From Benincasa hispida (Eukaryota; Streptophyta; Magnoliopsida; Cucurbitales; Cucurbitaceae), in assembly GCF_009727055.1 (NCBI RefSeq), contig NC_052359.1:19335261-19399260 (forward strand): DNA of 64,000 nucleotides. Direction: 5' to 3'. A program made the translations under genes and the position numbers. Of this stretch, positions 47,132-57,900 are shown piece after piece. Each line of letters starts with the position of its first letter. Within the stretch, counting starts at the first letter, position 1. The notes beneath the pieces are model-generated. The model ran no database searches. It was not told the DNA's origin and saw only the letters and a program-made list of their open reading frames with translations.

Positions 47132-47433
47132 AACTATAGAGTGGGCCACATTCGATAGTGTTACCAGAATAAGGCACCCAACCTTATTTATATACTATAA
47201 ATCATTTAGACTATTTACTCAAACTTGATCCACTCTTATGTCTCCACATAAAGTTCAAGTACTCATGTAATAGTCATGGATTTTTTAGTTTATTGGATTT
47301 CCTTCTAAAACAAAATAATAAATTCATATATTCAATACAACTTTATTGAATCAAACTTCAATAACAACTTTATTGAATTACAGAATGAGTTTATTGTTTA
47401 CGAACCACGAGTTTTATGATATAAAACCTAACA
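47132..47433 (-). repeat. 5' LTR of copia derivative, right part
   Basis: Continues 44886 after the solo LTR ('aactatagagtgggccacat') and ends …ATAAAACCTAACA, followed by the ATATG duplication. Confidence 0.8.
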
Positions 47434-48135
47434 ATATGCCTGTTAATGATAGACTTTTATCTTCGTCTATTAACGATAGACAGTGATAGACTTTTATCTC
47501 TGTTTATCAGTGATAGACAATGATAGACTACTATCTCTACCTATCAAGTTTCATATATACTCATTATTTATAACTCTCAAAAGACTTTCAAATAAAGAAA
47601 TAATATCACAATATGACTAGTGCAAATAAAACCATGAAATCAATCCTATAAACAAACTAAACTCAAAACAAAACAAATATCAAAACACCAAACTAACCAA
47701 CCCCATATACAATCCAATAACTAGGTCCCAACCAAACATATCTAAATGAAAATATATCTATCCTTGAGCAAACAAGCAAACAAGCAAAATATCAAGAATG
47801 AAAACATATGTTTCGCTCTCTAATAATATCACTATCACTCTCTATCAATACTAATGTATAGTGAATATTATCATTGTCTATCATAGATAGACATTAATAG
47901 TAGCCAACTACTATGTATCACTGATAGACAGTGACATAATAATATTAATGTCTATCACAGATAGGCACTGATAGTGGTATATCACTGTCTATCAGAACAC
48001 TTTCAATGTCTATCACAAATATACACTGATAGACTACTATCAGTATCTATCTGTGATAGACATTGGCAATGGTCTATCACTGTCTATAAGTGATAGACAG
48101 TGATAAAACACTATCACCGTCTATCACAAGTTTGT
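47434..48135. repeat. TCTATCACTGATAGAC-type inverted repeats, cluster 5 (largest)
   Basis: Dense copies lie at 47440-47550 and 47820-48130, including 'tatctgtgatagacattgg' and 'tctataagtgatagacagtg', each able to pair with its neighbour. Between them is A-rich sequence (47580-47800). It lies inside the right end of the MULE. Confidence 0.8.
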
Positions 48136-48798
48136 TTATACCTTAGGTTTTACTTTCTCTTGTCCCTCTTTTGAGTTTTTATCTTCTTTAGTTTGTTTGA
48201 TGACTCCTATAATTGTCTTCCTTTTGATGTTGATTAATATTTGTGCAAAAAAATTAGGGTTAATAAGTATTACCATTGAACAAAAATTAGGTTTAATAAT
48301 TATAATCACTGATAAATTGATTAGAAAAAAAAGAAGTTATACCTTGAAAGTTAAGTAGTTAAGGATATAGTTGAATCCTTAAATTCTTATAAGATGCGAC
48401 AGCGACAGAAGAAAGATGAAGGAGTAAAAGTGGTAGCAGAAGAAGGATTAAGAAGAAGAAGAGAAGGAGCAAGATGCATCGATTACGAAAGTAGAAAAGT
48501 AAGAAGAAGCAGTGGTGGTGGAAGAAGAAGAAGAAGAAGAAGAACGATAAAGAGGATTTCGATTTTGAACGATAAAAATGGAGAAGAACAGTTAGTGTAT
48601 GTTAGAGGGAAAAATCATGGAAAAAATCGTGTGGTTCTCTGATTAATTTTGGAATGAGTCGGGTTGGGTCACTAGCGTGGATCTCACATGTTTTTTGCAT
48701 GTGGGCTGAGCTTTTTTAGTATTTGACATGCTTTTTTGGGCTGCAAGCGAAATTTTGAACTTTTGCTATAACTTGTAAATAGTTTAACCCATTTTTCT
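48136..48798 (-). mobile_element. Right terminal region of the MULE
   Basis: The minus strand from 48798 has a terminal-repeat-like segment (AAACTATTTACAAGTTATAG), then a pyrimidine-rich segment whose translation is Ser-rich, and a donor-like GTATAAC near 48340. This mirrors the left end (8401-8690). The plus frame at 48394-48642 (Arg/Lys-rich) is the complement of that Ser-rich stretch and is probably not a gene. Confidence 0.4.
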
Positions 48799-50031
48799 AT
48801 AATATAAAATTCTCCCTTAATTTAATATGAATCTGGTTTATATTAATTATTATTTGAATCTCATTCAAGTACAATAAATCTCCTTTTATTATATAGTTTA
48901 ATTTTGAATCTTCGTCAAAATTAAACCTATATTATAATGTATCTATATATATTGTATTAATTGTATCATATACAATTAATGAATATTCCCTTGATAAATT
49001 TAAACATTTCAAATTCTTTCAATACTAATGATCATTGTTTACCCGTTATGAGCTAGTAGGGGGACCTAATAGACCTACGGATTAGAAGGTCCAATGATCC
49101 AATGTTAATTATTTTAACTCTTTAATTAAATTAACCAAGATTTATTAACTGTTGGTCACTCCACTAAAGATCCATAGCTGCACTCTTTGCATTGTAGAAC
49201 ATGTTGCGTCCATGGATTTAACCTTACAAGTAAGTCGATCCTTCACGAGTTGTTCGTAATTACAACTAGATCAAATTACCATTTTACCCTTGTAATTATC
49301 TCTTACTCCTTAAATACCTCTGATCCCTCTAATGAACAATTTGTTTATGGGGTCCTACCATAAACCAAGTCCCTCTTGAGCCAATGAGTGGGCAGGTACC
49401 CTCTGTTAAAGACTCGAAACTAACACTTAAGGGAACTACTCATGTACTTACCCTAAAGGCGAGAAAGAGTGAATTCCATCTTGTGTAGTTATGTTCTCAG
49501 CTCCCTACTTGGATAGCCTCCAAAATGGTAGGTTTGTTAAGTCAGTGACTCAGACCACTCCCACCTACACAAATTGAAGGACAACCCTTATAGACAAGAG
49601 TCCATAACTCACTCAGGATTGAGATAAGTTACATATAGTCATCCTATGAAGTATTAATCTCTTCAATCAACAGTGTTACAAAGAAAGATTAAATATTTTG
49701 TGGTCTAGTCTTACACAAACCCTCTATATAGGATACCCTTGCTCGCATGTCTCCACATGAATGATTTGCATCACATCGTTTGTAATGATTACAAAGTGGG
49801 TTGTATCATAGTGTTACCAAGATAAGACACCCAATCTTATTTATATACTATACACCCTTTAGGTTATTACTTGAATATGATCTACTTGTATGTCCACTAT
49901 ATACTGTTCAAGTCTCATGAAATAACCTTAGATTTTTACCTTAATAGATCATTCATTATTGTATATTTAAAACAATTAACCATTATGTCAAATAACTAAT
50001 TAACTACGAGGCTTTAAGGCATAATACACAA
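48799..50031 (-). mobile_element. Right part of the outer LTR
   Basis: Contains the family blocks 'ggtcactccactaaagatcc', 'ctctaatgaacaatttg', 'tgtctccacatgaatga' and 'gtgttaccaagataagacac', and ends ACACAACA near 50031, so it starts TGTTGTGT on the minus strand. No internal region follows; its left part is placed at 7980-8400. Confidence 0.7.
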
Positions 50032-50690
50032 CAATAGTAGGATATAATATAAAGATATTTCATATTATTCTTACTACCAATCTCAATATCATAATCATTG
50101 CAACATATATCTTTAAAACTTAGCAGATTTCTCTTTAATAGACCCTAAAGGATTAATTTAAATTTTGGATTTATCATTTTATGTCTTGTTTCAAGGTCAT
50201 GCTTGGCAAAAGGAAGATAAACTTGCTTGGGTTTATTTTGGATTTAGTTTTGAGGTAAGTAATCTTACTATTGGAACCGCCTTCGTGTCAGGTGATAAAC
50301 TTAAAGATAATTTTGTTGGTTCTGAGATTGTATGAAATTATTAAAAATGATATACGAGTATGTAATAAATATGTTTGAAGTACGTTATGGGTATGAGCAT
50401 GATTTAGAGTTTTATGAGATATATTAAGAGGATGATTGGACGGAGGCCTATATTTTGAGGTAGGTAGCTTTACTATTGGAACTGCTTTTGTGCCAGCCAA
50501 AATAGATTTAAAATATTATTTTGGTTTTGCCAAACAGTTGCCAGAAAAGATATATTCTCATTTTCTAAAGGAATTTAATTATACATGCTATGATTTTATG
50601 AGATATTATGCTATGAATTCATGAATTTATTAAATGTTTATGTTAAGATATCATGATAAATGGGATATTTTATTGCATGTTTCCTGAAAG
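50032..50690. other. AT-rich sequence with a diverged duplication
   Basis: 'ttttgaggtaagtaatcttactattggaaccgccttcgtg' type sequence near 50250 recurs at 50455 ('tttgaggtaggtagctttac' … 'actattggaactgcttttgtg'), a spacing of about 205 bases. It may be part of the Gypsy LTR remnant that follows. No credible gene. Confidence 0.4.
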
Positions 50691-51400
50691 ACCAAATTAG
50701 TGACAATTGCCCTCTTATCTGTAGCTATGTACACCTCGGGTTCAAATATGTGCGCCTTCGGGTTCACTAGTTTATGTGTGCCTTTGGGCCCACTAGTTTA
50801 TGTGTGTTCCTTCGGGTTTATCAGTTAATATGAGTACATCTCACCTACAGAAGGACGAGTTAAATTGTTCACTCAGATGATAGTCAATGTACAACTTTAG
50901 CACTTCAGATTAGCACAGGATGTTTAGTTCATGTTGCATTTATTGGACATAAATGCTTAACCTGACCCGGTAGTTGGGTTACTTACGGAGTATTTCATAT
51001 TAATTCTTTCTCATGTTTCTTTTTCAGGTAAGGGTAAGAACACACCAACGAATGACAAGAAGAATTCGTGAACGAGCCACTAGAACCAATCAAGTGCTTC
51101 CACTCATGTTTTTCTATGTTTTCATGATTTTAAACTTAGTCAATTATTGAATTTAGAGTATTTTCAATTTTTGAACTTTGGATGTTTGGATGATGTTTTC
51201 TAGTAATATTTGAACTTACTTCTGTATCTTTTAAGGACTCTCTGTTAAATGAATTTCAGTTATTTACTTTTAATAGAGTTATTTAATTCATAGTATTTAG
51301 TTAATTTTTATCAAATCATTAAAAGTGTCAATTTGAAATATATGCACGCATGTCGTAACAGCCTAGTATAAGTCTTAGAAAGTCGTATCATTACGATTGG
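50691..51400 (+). mobile_element. Chromovirus-type Gypsy LTR remnant
   Basis: Repeats of 'gcgccttcgggttcact'/'gtgcctttgggcccact' are followed by 'tagttgggttacttacgg' and 'tttttcaggtaagggtaag', and it ends near 'tgtcgtaacagcctag'. This is the layout of plant Tekay/Del-type LTRs and parallels the minus-strand LTR at 37382. No internal region adjoins it. Confidence 0.55.
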
Positions 51401-51689
51401 AGACCAAACTAAAGATCTATTGAATATATTGTACTTAAATTGGATAATTAAAAGTATAGGTTTAAAGTTGAACAAGGTTCAAAGTAGAAATAAATGATAT
51501 TTTAACCAAAAAAAAACATGGATAAATTGGAATAGAGGTTGGAGTTGGCGCTCTCGAACATGAAAATAAACAAATTTTCTCAAATAAAAAAATAATTAAA
51601 AAAAAAAAGAAAAAAAAAAAGAAAACCAACAGAAAGGAATTTGAGAGAAAAAATTCAAAAAAAAAAAATGAAATTCAGTTATTGACATG

Positions 51690-51913
51690 TTCAGTTGGAA
51701 TTTTGATGAGGAATTTATCCATTTTAGGATTAAATTAGTTTCCTCATATCTCTCTTTCCATTTTCTTCCTCCTTTCTTTCCGTTCTCTTCTCTTTTCCCT
51801 TTTTCCAGTTTCTGAACAAACTCAACGATTCCCGTCTCTGATTTTTCCCATTTTGACGGTTCTCAAACCCCATTTCACATTTCTTCTTCTGTGCCGACCC
51901 ACTTCAACGATCA
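51690..51913 (+). promoter_or_regulatory. Pyrimidine-rich leader of the PB1 gene
   Basis: A CT-rich run at 51745-51810 (tctctctttccattttcttcc) precedes the start codon by about 100 bases, as in many plant core promoters and 5' leaders. Upstream at 51480-51670 are A-rich runs. No convincing TATA box is seen. Confidence 0.4.
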
Positions 51914-53495
51914 ATGGCTTCCCGAAGGAGATGAAACCCCATCATTGTCCCCTAGAAGCAAGTTGAAGTTTCTTTGTAGTTATGGCGGCAAGATCCTCCT
52001 CGCCCCACCGATGGCCATCTCAAGTATGTTGGCGGCGAGACGCGCGTTATTGCTTTGCCTCGCGATATCAAAATTCCCAGGTTTTCTGTTCTTCGATTTT
52101 CTTCCCCCCCCCCCCCCCCCCCCTTATTTTTCCATTGTGATTCTTATTAAGTTTTCTTGGGGGTTTTTTTTTTTTTTTTTGATGATGATTCTGTTACCGT
52201 CTGGAAAATTCTGTTGCTTTGATGATCTCCCTAGAAAGTTCAATAACGATGAAATTATCTGTCAATATGTCAATATCTTCCTAAATTGAAGTGTCGGATA
52301 TTGATATTATATATCTATGGATATCTTTTATAAATACTTGTGAAATATAGAAAAATGTTATTATCTAATTCAATATGAATAGAAATATTGATAATAATAT
52401 TCTTAACTTAGTGGGAGAGTAAAAACAATTTAATTATTAATCTAAACAATATAAAAGATTATCAAACTTTTCGTTTTGTGTTTTCTCTTATTCTACTCAA
52501 TCTTGTTTAGAATCAAACAAACTTTATATTCCTTGAATACCTTATCACTTTCTTCTCTAGAATAAAGTTTAGTGGATTTAGAATACGTTTTGATCTTCTT
52601 TCACATAATTTTGGCATGTTCAACAGATCTAATGAAGAAACTGACTGCTCTGTTTGATGGAGATATGGTGCTAAAGTATCAGTTGTTTCCTGAGGATCTT
52701 GATGTTTTGGTCTCTGTGAGGTCTGATGAGGATTTAAAGCATATGCTTGATGAATATGATCGGCTCGAAAGCGAAGGAACTCCTAAGCTTCGGTGTTTTT
52801 TATTTCCTTCAAACCCAATTGTTATTGAGGCTCAACCGTTCTCCGCTGATCCCCATCAAATTGAGCAACGTTATCTTGAAGCCATCAATGGCATTGTACG
52901 TTCTGGCTCCTCCACCAGCGCAAAACTCTCCCCTACTAATGCTAACCGCCCTACATTCAGCATTTCATCTGCTTGTTCATCTCCAAAATCGTCTTCTCCG
53001 GACACCCAAACGGCAGAATCTATGGCTCAAGAAGCATTCTCTTGGAATAGCATGAAACCAAGTCGCCCGCCTATGCACAAGGTCCATAGCTCTCCTAGCC
53101 TTTGCAGTTCCAACAACCTTCAACCTCCCACCATTGCCATTCCAATTAGTAAACACCACATCCAACAACGCCATTACCACTATCAACAAAACCCGCTGCA
53201 GCAGCAGCATCATAATAGCTACCAGTCTGCAAGACTGCCACCAGAGTTTAGCCGATCTAATGCCCCTGAAAGAGTTCCTATGAACCTTTCGCCATCACCG
53301 CCTATAGGTAGGACCGACGTTGGAAGGAGTCTGATGGGACCTAATGTTAGCCACCACACATCTAGTAGACAGCAAAGAGGAATTGGAGTGTGGAACAAAT
53401 ATGGATACTCTGAAGAGTTTGCAGCGAACGGTTGTGGTAGGATCGATAGAACCGAGAGTAATCAATGGAGCGCAAAAAAACAGCTTTGGGAGTAA
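51914..53495 (+). CDS. PB1 domain (octicosapeptide/Phox/Bem1p) protein; exon 1 carries three indels in this assembly
   Basis: Two exons: about 51914-52080 and 52627-53495 (GT at 52081, AG at 52626). PB1 domains are small ubiquitin-like folds for protein-protein contact; plant family members are mostly uncharacterised. Exon 1 holds SPRSKLKFLCSYGGKIL; exon 2 starts DLMKKLTALFDGDMVLKYQL and has the acidic OPCA motif PEDLDVLVSVRSDEDLKHML. The rest is disordered: Ser/Pro-rich, a His/Gln tract (HHIQQRHYHYQQ, LQQQHH) and a basic end, 289 residues from exon 2. As written, ATG 51914 meets a stop after six codons. One extra C (51921-51923), one missing C (about 51996) and one extra A (52070-52073), all in homopolymers, would give the usual family sequence and a phase-1 junction to exon 2. 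Exon 2 is intact, so sequencing error is likelier than a pseudogene. The GTG-initiated frame at 51891 is not a plant start. Confidence 0.85.
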
Positions 53496-54973
53496 CAAAA
53501 TACAGTTTGTTTAGTCTTGTAGATAATTGGGAAGAACAGAATCACAGATGGTGAGTATAGTCATCTTCTGTTTGTGCTATATTTTGCACAATCATCATAC
53601 TTTTTGTTTTGAGCTGATGTTTCCTATGAAGTAAATACTTGTATAGATGTGTATAGGTTTCATAAACAAATCTCATGTGTTTGTGATATTTTAGTTTAAT
53701 ACTTGTACATGGTGTTATGCCAAACTGTTAAGATTATACACAGTGTCGATGCAATTCAGGATTTAAGTTCACTCCTCCATATTGTCATTTTGAAGTAAGA
53801 CAAATATAGGTTAATTTTGAGGCCATTGAAACTAGATTGATTCTAGAGAATAAATCTAGAAAACTATAACTATTTTGGCCATTTTAGTTGTAGCTTAATT
53901 TACATCTGAATGTTCAGTGAAGTTGTTTGAAAGAGATGCATCAATTTATTGTGTATGATTAGGAAATGCCCATTTTCTTTGATTACTAATGTTTTGTCAA
54001 TTTGTGAATTTTAATTTCAGTTTTGTATATATTGATTTTCCCCTAATCAAGTCCTAGCACTCCCTTTTGTCAATATATTTTTAACACTTTTTTTCAAGTA
54101 CCAATGGCCTATCAATAACAACAAACTATTTTGTATTTTGAGTCGAGTAAATTCTTGCAAGTGAAGCCATGTGAATTATGAGATGGAGGAGCAATGAGCA
54201 AACAAATCAATTAACCTAATGTAGTTATTTTAGCATCACATCATCATTTTATCACTAAATTTGAGTATTTCGGGATAAAAAGAAAAACTAAGTCCACTCA
54301 AAGATAAAAATTAAGGTTTTATTTGATAGGCAATTTAAATTATTTTTTTATAGTTTCAAATTGATCGAGTTTAGCGAATATGCATTTGATAGGTTGTTTA
54401 GATTATGTTTTTAGAAATTGTTTACGAATTCTGTGATCCGAAAAAGAAAAGAAAAACATTATCAAGAATAGTATTTCATCTGATAAACTCAATTATTTTT
54501 GTTAAATAAAAATATGTATTATATAATAAATTATAAATTACATGATATTAGAAAATAATGATTATACAAAATTAGTAACATAAATCAAGTTTGTAAATTA
54601 ATTAATAATATTAATATTCACCCTAATATTTAGTGAGTAACTATACATATAATTAGGTATATGGTTTAAATATATATTATAAAACACATTTTGAACTAAT
54701 TTTTTAATATACTTCGAAATACATATACAAAAACATGAAATATAACCCTATTTTCATTAAATTTCTTGTTTTCAAGTTTCTGTTTTCATCGGGTTGCCTC
54801 AAAACATGTACTAAACTTTCTAAAGAAGAGAAAAACTTTCAAAAGAAGAGAACCCAACACACTGAGGATTGAACTTTTATATTGAATCCATAATATAATA
54901 CAATTTTACAGAAGATGGTAAGTAGAGTACAAAGGAAGTAAAAAGATGCCAAAATGAAAACAGGAAAATGAAA
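53496..54973. other. Intergenic between convergent genes
   Basis: Contains the 3' untranslated ends of both neighbours (AT-rich sequence; AATATAATACAA-type signals for the minus gene near 54890-54905). The rest is AT-rich without frames, RNA genes or repeats I recognise. Confidence 0.5.
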
Positions 54974-57900
54974 TCAAATCCCAATTGCATCAAGAAGCTG
55001 AGAGTGTTGAGAAGTAGAGACTAAAGAATTGGCAACAATGGCACCACTGGCAGCAACAGCAGGGACTCCAATGCCAGGGAAAGTGGAATCCCCACAGCAG
55101 TAAAGCTGAGGAATGGGAGTTGAATGCCCAAGAAAAGAGCCTTTTCCTGCTTCAATTGCTGGCCCATATGTTCCTCTGTTTCTTCTAAGAAACCTTTGAT
55201 GAGTCAATGGTGTTCCCACCAACTTCACCTCACACTTTTCTCTCTTGAAACCTGCTCCAAGGGCTCTCTCAACTGCCCTCCACATCACCTATAAAAATAG
55301 TTTAAGTTTAAACTCTAACGGTGGGGAGACGAACAACAGATTTCTTGATCGTTAACTATGAAGTACAGACACAGATACATATATGAGATACGAAAACAAT
55401 AGGATATGACGATATACCAATTTCTAAAAAATTAAGATACAGATACATCGACGATATGTCATTTATTCTTATATATTTTCTTTATACATGTAAGTTTAAT
55501 ATAAAGATGCTAAATGTAATCCACCAAAAAGCATAAAATGCCAATTTAATAACATAATATTGAAGTCAACGAAGAGGAACTTCGAAGTTGAAGTTGAAGT
55601 TGAAGTTGAAGTTGAAGTTGAAGTTGAAGTTTGAAGTTCGGAGAAATGAAAAAGAAAAAAGCGTGAGATCGAAGCTGAAATTTGAAGTTGAAGAGATGAG
55701 AAAGATATTCTGAAATCTTTTATCTTGTGGGCTGCTAGATTGACTGATTATAATGGGATTGAACAAAATGGGCTTAAGTTGGACATTTAAAACCCTGAAA
55801 TCAATTTGGAAAAAAAAAAAAAAAGCTTGTGTGTTCCCTTCATGTATCTGAAAGGGAACATACGTATCCGAACTAAAAAAAAATAAAATAATAAATTCAA
55901 ATACTTTAATCACGTATCTTTTACGTATCTAGACGTATCAATATCGAGTACATATTTGATATCAATTCTTCGCACAATTTGAAGTATCTAAAGTTCTATA
56001 GGTTGCTAACAATATCTTTATACCAGCTGAACCATACTCACTTGTTTTGATTATTTCATTTACTTGCTCAAACTCTTTGATATTTTTGTTTTCAACTTGA
56101 AGTTTTATATGAGAAAAGTCTTTTAAGTCAAAGTCTAAATAGGTTTTTGTACAAAGTTAAAAGACCTAAACTAAAATAGTTGAAACGATAAGCAGGAACT
56201 TTTGAAAAGGATATTGTAGAAGTTAAAAGGTAAACACTTATTTAGTTATAGTACTGGCAGAAAACATTATCTTGAAGCAACGAAAAGATCCAACCACTAG
56301 TTCATAAGATTATAACTTACCTCAGATCTTTCAGCCTTGAGATTTTTGTACTCAGAGCTCCTACGGTCAAGTCCTTCCCAAAGAGTATATGGTTCAGTTC
56401 CTGGTGTGTATGCATGTAATACATGTTTTCCAGGGGGTGCTAGATCCGGACTAAGAACACTTGGTACAGATATCAAAACCACGTTTTGATCTGCATCGAC
56501 TCCTCTATCCCAATCATTAACAACTATATGATGAATTCCCAGATCGTCACGAATATCCTGAAAAAGACATGCACAAAACTTCATAATCTTGAACCAAGTG
56601 TTTTTTAGGGAGCAAGAACACTTAGTGCAATAGGCTTCTGAAGCCTAAGCTCGAAACTCAAAGAAAAGGAAAATCATCAATAACGTGTGGTTGCAAAGAA
56701 AATGTCCACGGTCTAAGTTTGTTGAAAACTTATAATTTAAAATCCTCGATGTCTCTTGAGTCTAGCGGATAAAAACATGAAATTAGCTTTTTACATTAAA
56801 ACCATAGTAATTGTCATGTCCCTTAGAACATGGAATGGGAATTAAAGCCATAGAAAAGCAAAATCATCAATAACGTGTGGTTGTAAAGAAAAGCACTGTA
56901 TCCTCTCCTAGTAGAAGGATTGTGTCTCAGTGGAAAAAGAATGGTAATAAATATATATTTTGCAAACATCACCCACCTCTGCATCAAAGCCCAAGTGAAG
57001 ATGCATAAACGATTCACATTGTGGAATCGTATTTATCCTATCACGATATGATTTTGGAACGGCGCTTTCAGGTAATAAGGCCAGTGTATCCCACATCGAT
57101 GCATTGCTCACAACAGCTTTCTTTGCACGTATAAACTGCAACATGTTCAATCATGACATTAGTGGGTTCTAAATGAAGCGGATACTATTGATGTTTCTTT
57201 AACATTGACTTGGATTGATTCCATAAAATTTACTTGACCACTCTTTAGCTTGACTCCAACAGCCCGATCATTCTCCACTATAATGTTCTGAACATGACTT
57301 CCAAGAGAGATACGCCCGCCAAATTTTTGCAGGCCTTGAAGAAGGGCATTAACAACTGCCCCACTTCCATGAAGAGGATACTCGAGACAGGAACCAGGCT
57401 TATACCATTCAGCAAACATATAAATCTGAAATGTAGAAGAAAAATAAATGCATATATTAATCATGGTGGCATTTAAATATGAGGGCCCAAAAAAATAGAA
57501 AAGTTATGGCTTATTATATTGTATCTGGGCAAAATGGGAATAAGAAGGCAATGTCAGAAAAAGAAGGTTCCAAGATTCTTTAACAGACCAAAGAGAACAG
57601 AAAGAGGAAAGGAAACTGTGGTTCAGTTTACCTTATGAACAAATGAGCTCCCAAATATCGACTAAAATAAACTACTGAAAAGTTTTACCATCAGCACATG
57701 ACTTCTGAACTTGGTCATTGGCGACATCGATTTAGATTTTAAGATCACACAATAAGCTATTAAAATAACCACAGAATTTTCTTTTCAATAACATGTATTG
57801 ATTACTAGATGCATTAATACAAAAACTGACTGGTCTCATATTTGGTTCTTATAAAGCTTCATGACAATATTTACCATCTCTGCTGATAATATGCCATTTG

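Larger units (their letters stand above)
34939..47433 (-). mobile_element. Copia derivative lacking pol, with nested insertions
   Basis: It is bounded by TGTTGGAAAAA at 34939 and …AAACCTAACA at 47433, with identical ATATG pentamers outside (34934-34938, 47434-47438). The 3' LTR is 34939-36114 plus 41285-42003, the polypurine tract and pol tail begin at 42004, gag lies at 43319-44024, and the 5' LTR is 44025-44886 plus 47132-47433. The internal region is only about 2 kb, so integrase, RT and most of RNase H are gone. Two later elements split the LTRs. A 100-N gap lies within. Confidence 0.8.
8401..48798. mobile_element. Large composite Mutator-like element (CUMULE-like), heavily invaded
   Basis: Evidence for one element: a MULE transposase remnant (plus, 9702-12824) and a DUF1985/Ulp1-type gene (minus, 34632 to 13340) converge, as in plant MULEs carrying a Ulp1-like gene such as melon CUMULE. 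The outer ends are similar when one is reversed: 'actcaaactatttacatgaatag' near 8413 against 'ttaaactatttacaagttatag' at 48771-48792. Each end then has a short Ser/CT-rich frame followed by a GTATG-type splice donor. TCTATCACTGATAGAC repeats lie inside both ends and in the introns. About 85% of its length is later insertions. The 9-bp target duplication expected for MULEs is not clear (TTATAATTA versus TATAATATA), so the ends are tentative. Confidence 0.5.

Noticed and set aside
48394..48642. Arg/Lys-rich 82-residue frame
   Set aside because: It is the complement of a CT-rich segment and has no recognisable domain.
51891..52289. 132-residue frame starting with GTG
   Set aside because: Plants do not normally start at GTG. 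The frame mixes real PB1 exon 1, a frameshifted stretch and intron with the poly-C and poly-T runs.
55566..55913. 115-residue minus-strand frame with FNFNFN repeats
   Set aside because: It is the (GAAGTT)n microsatellite in the last intron of the oxidoreductase gene.
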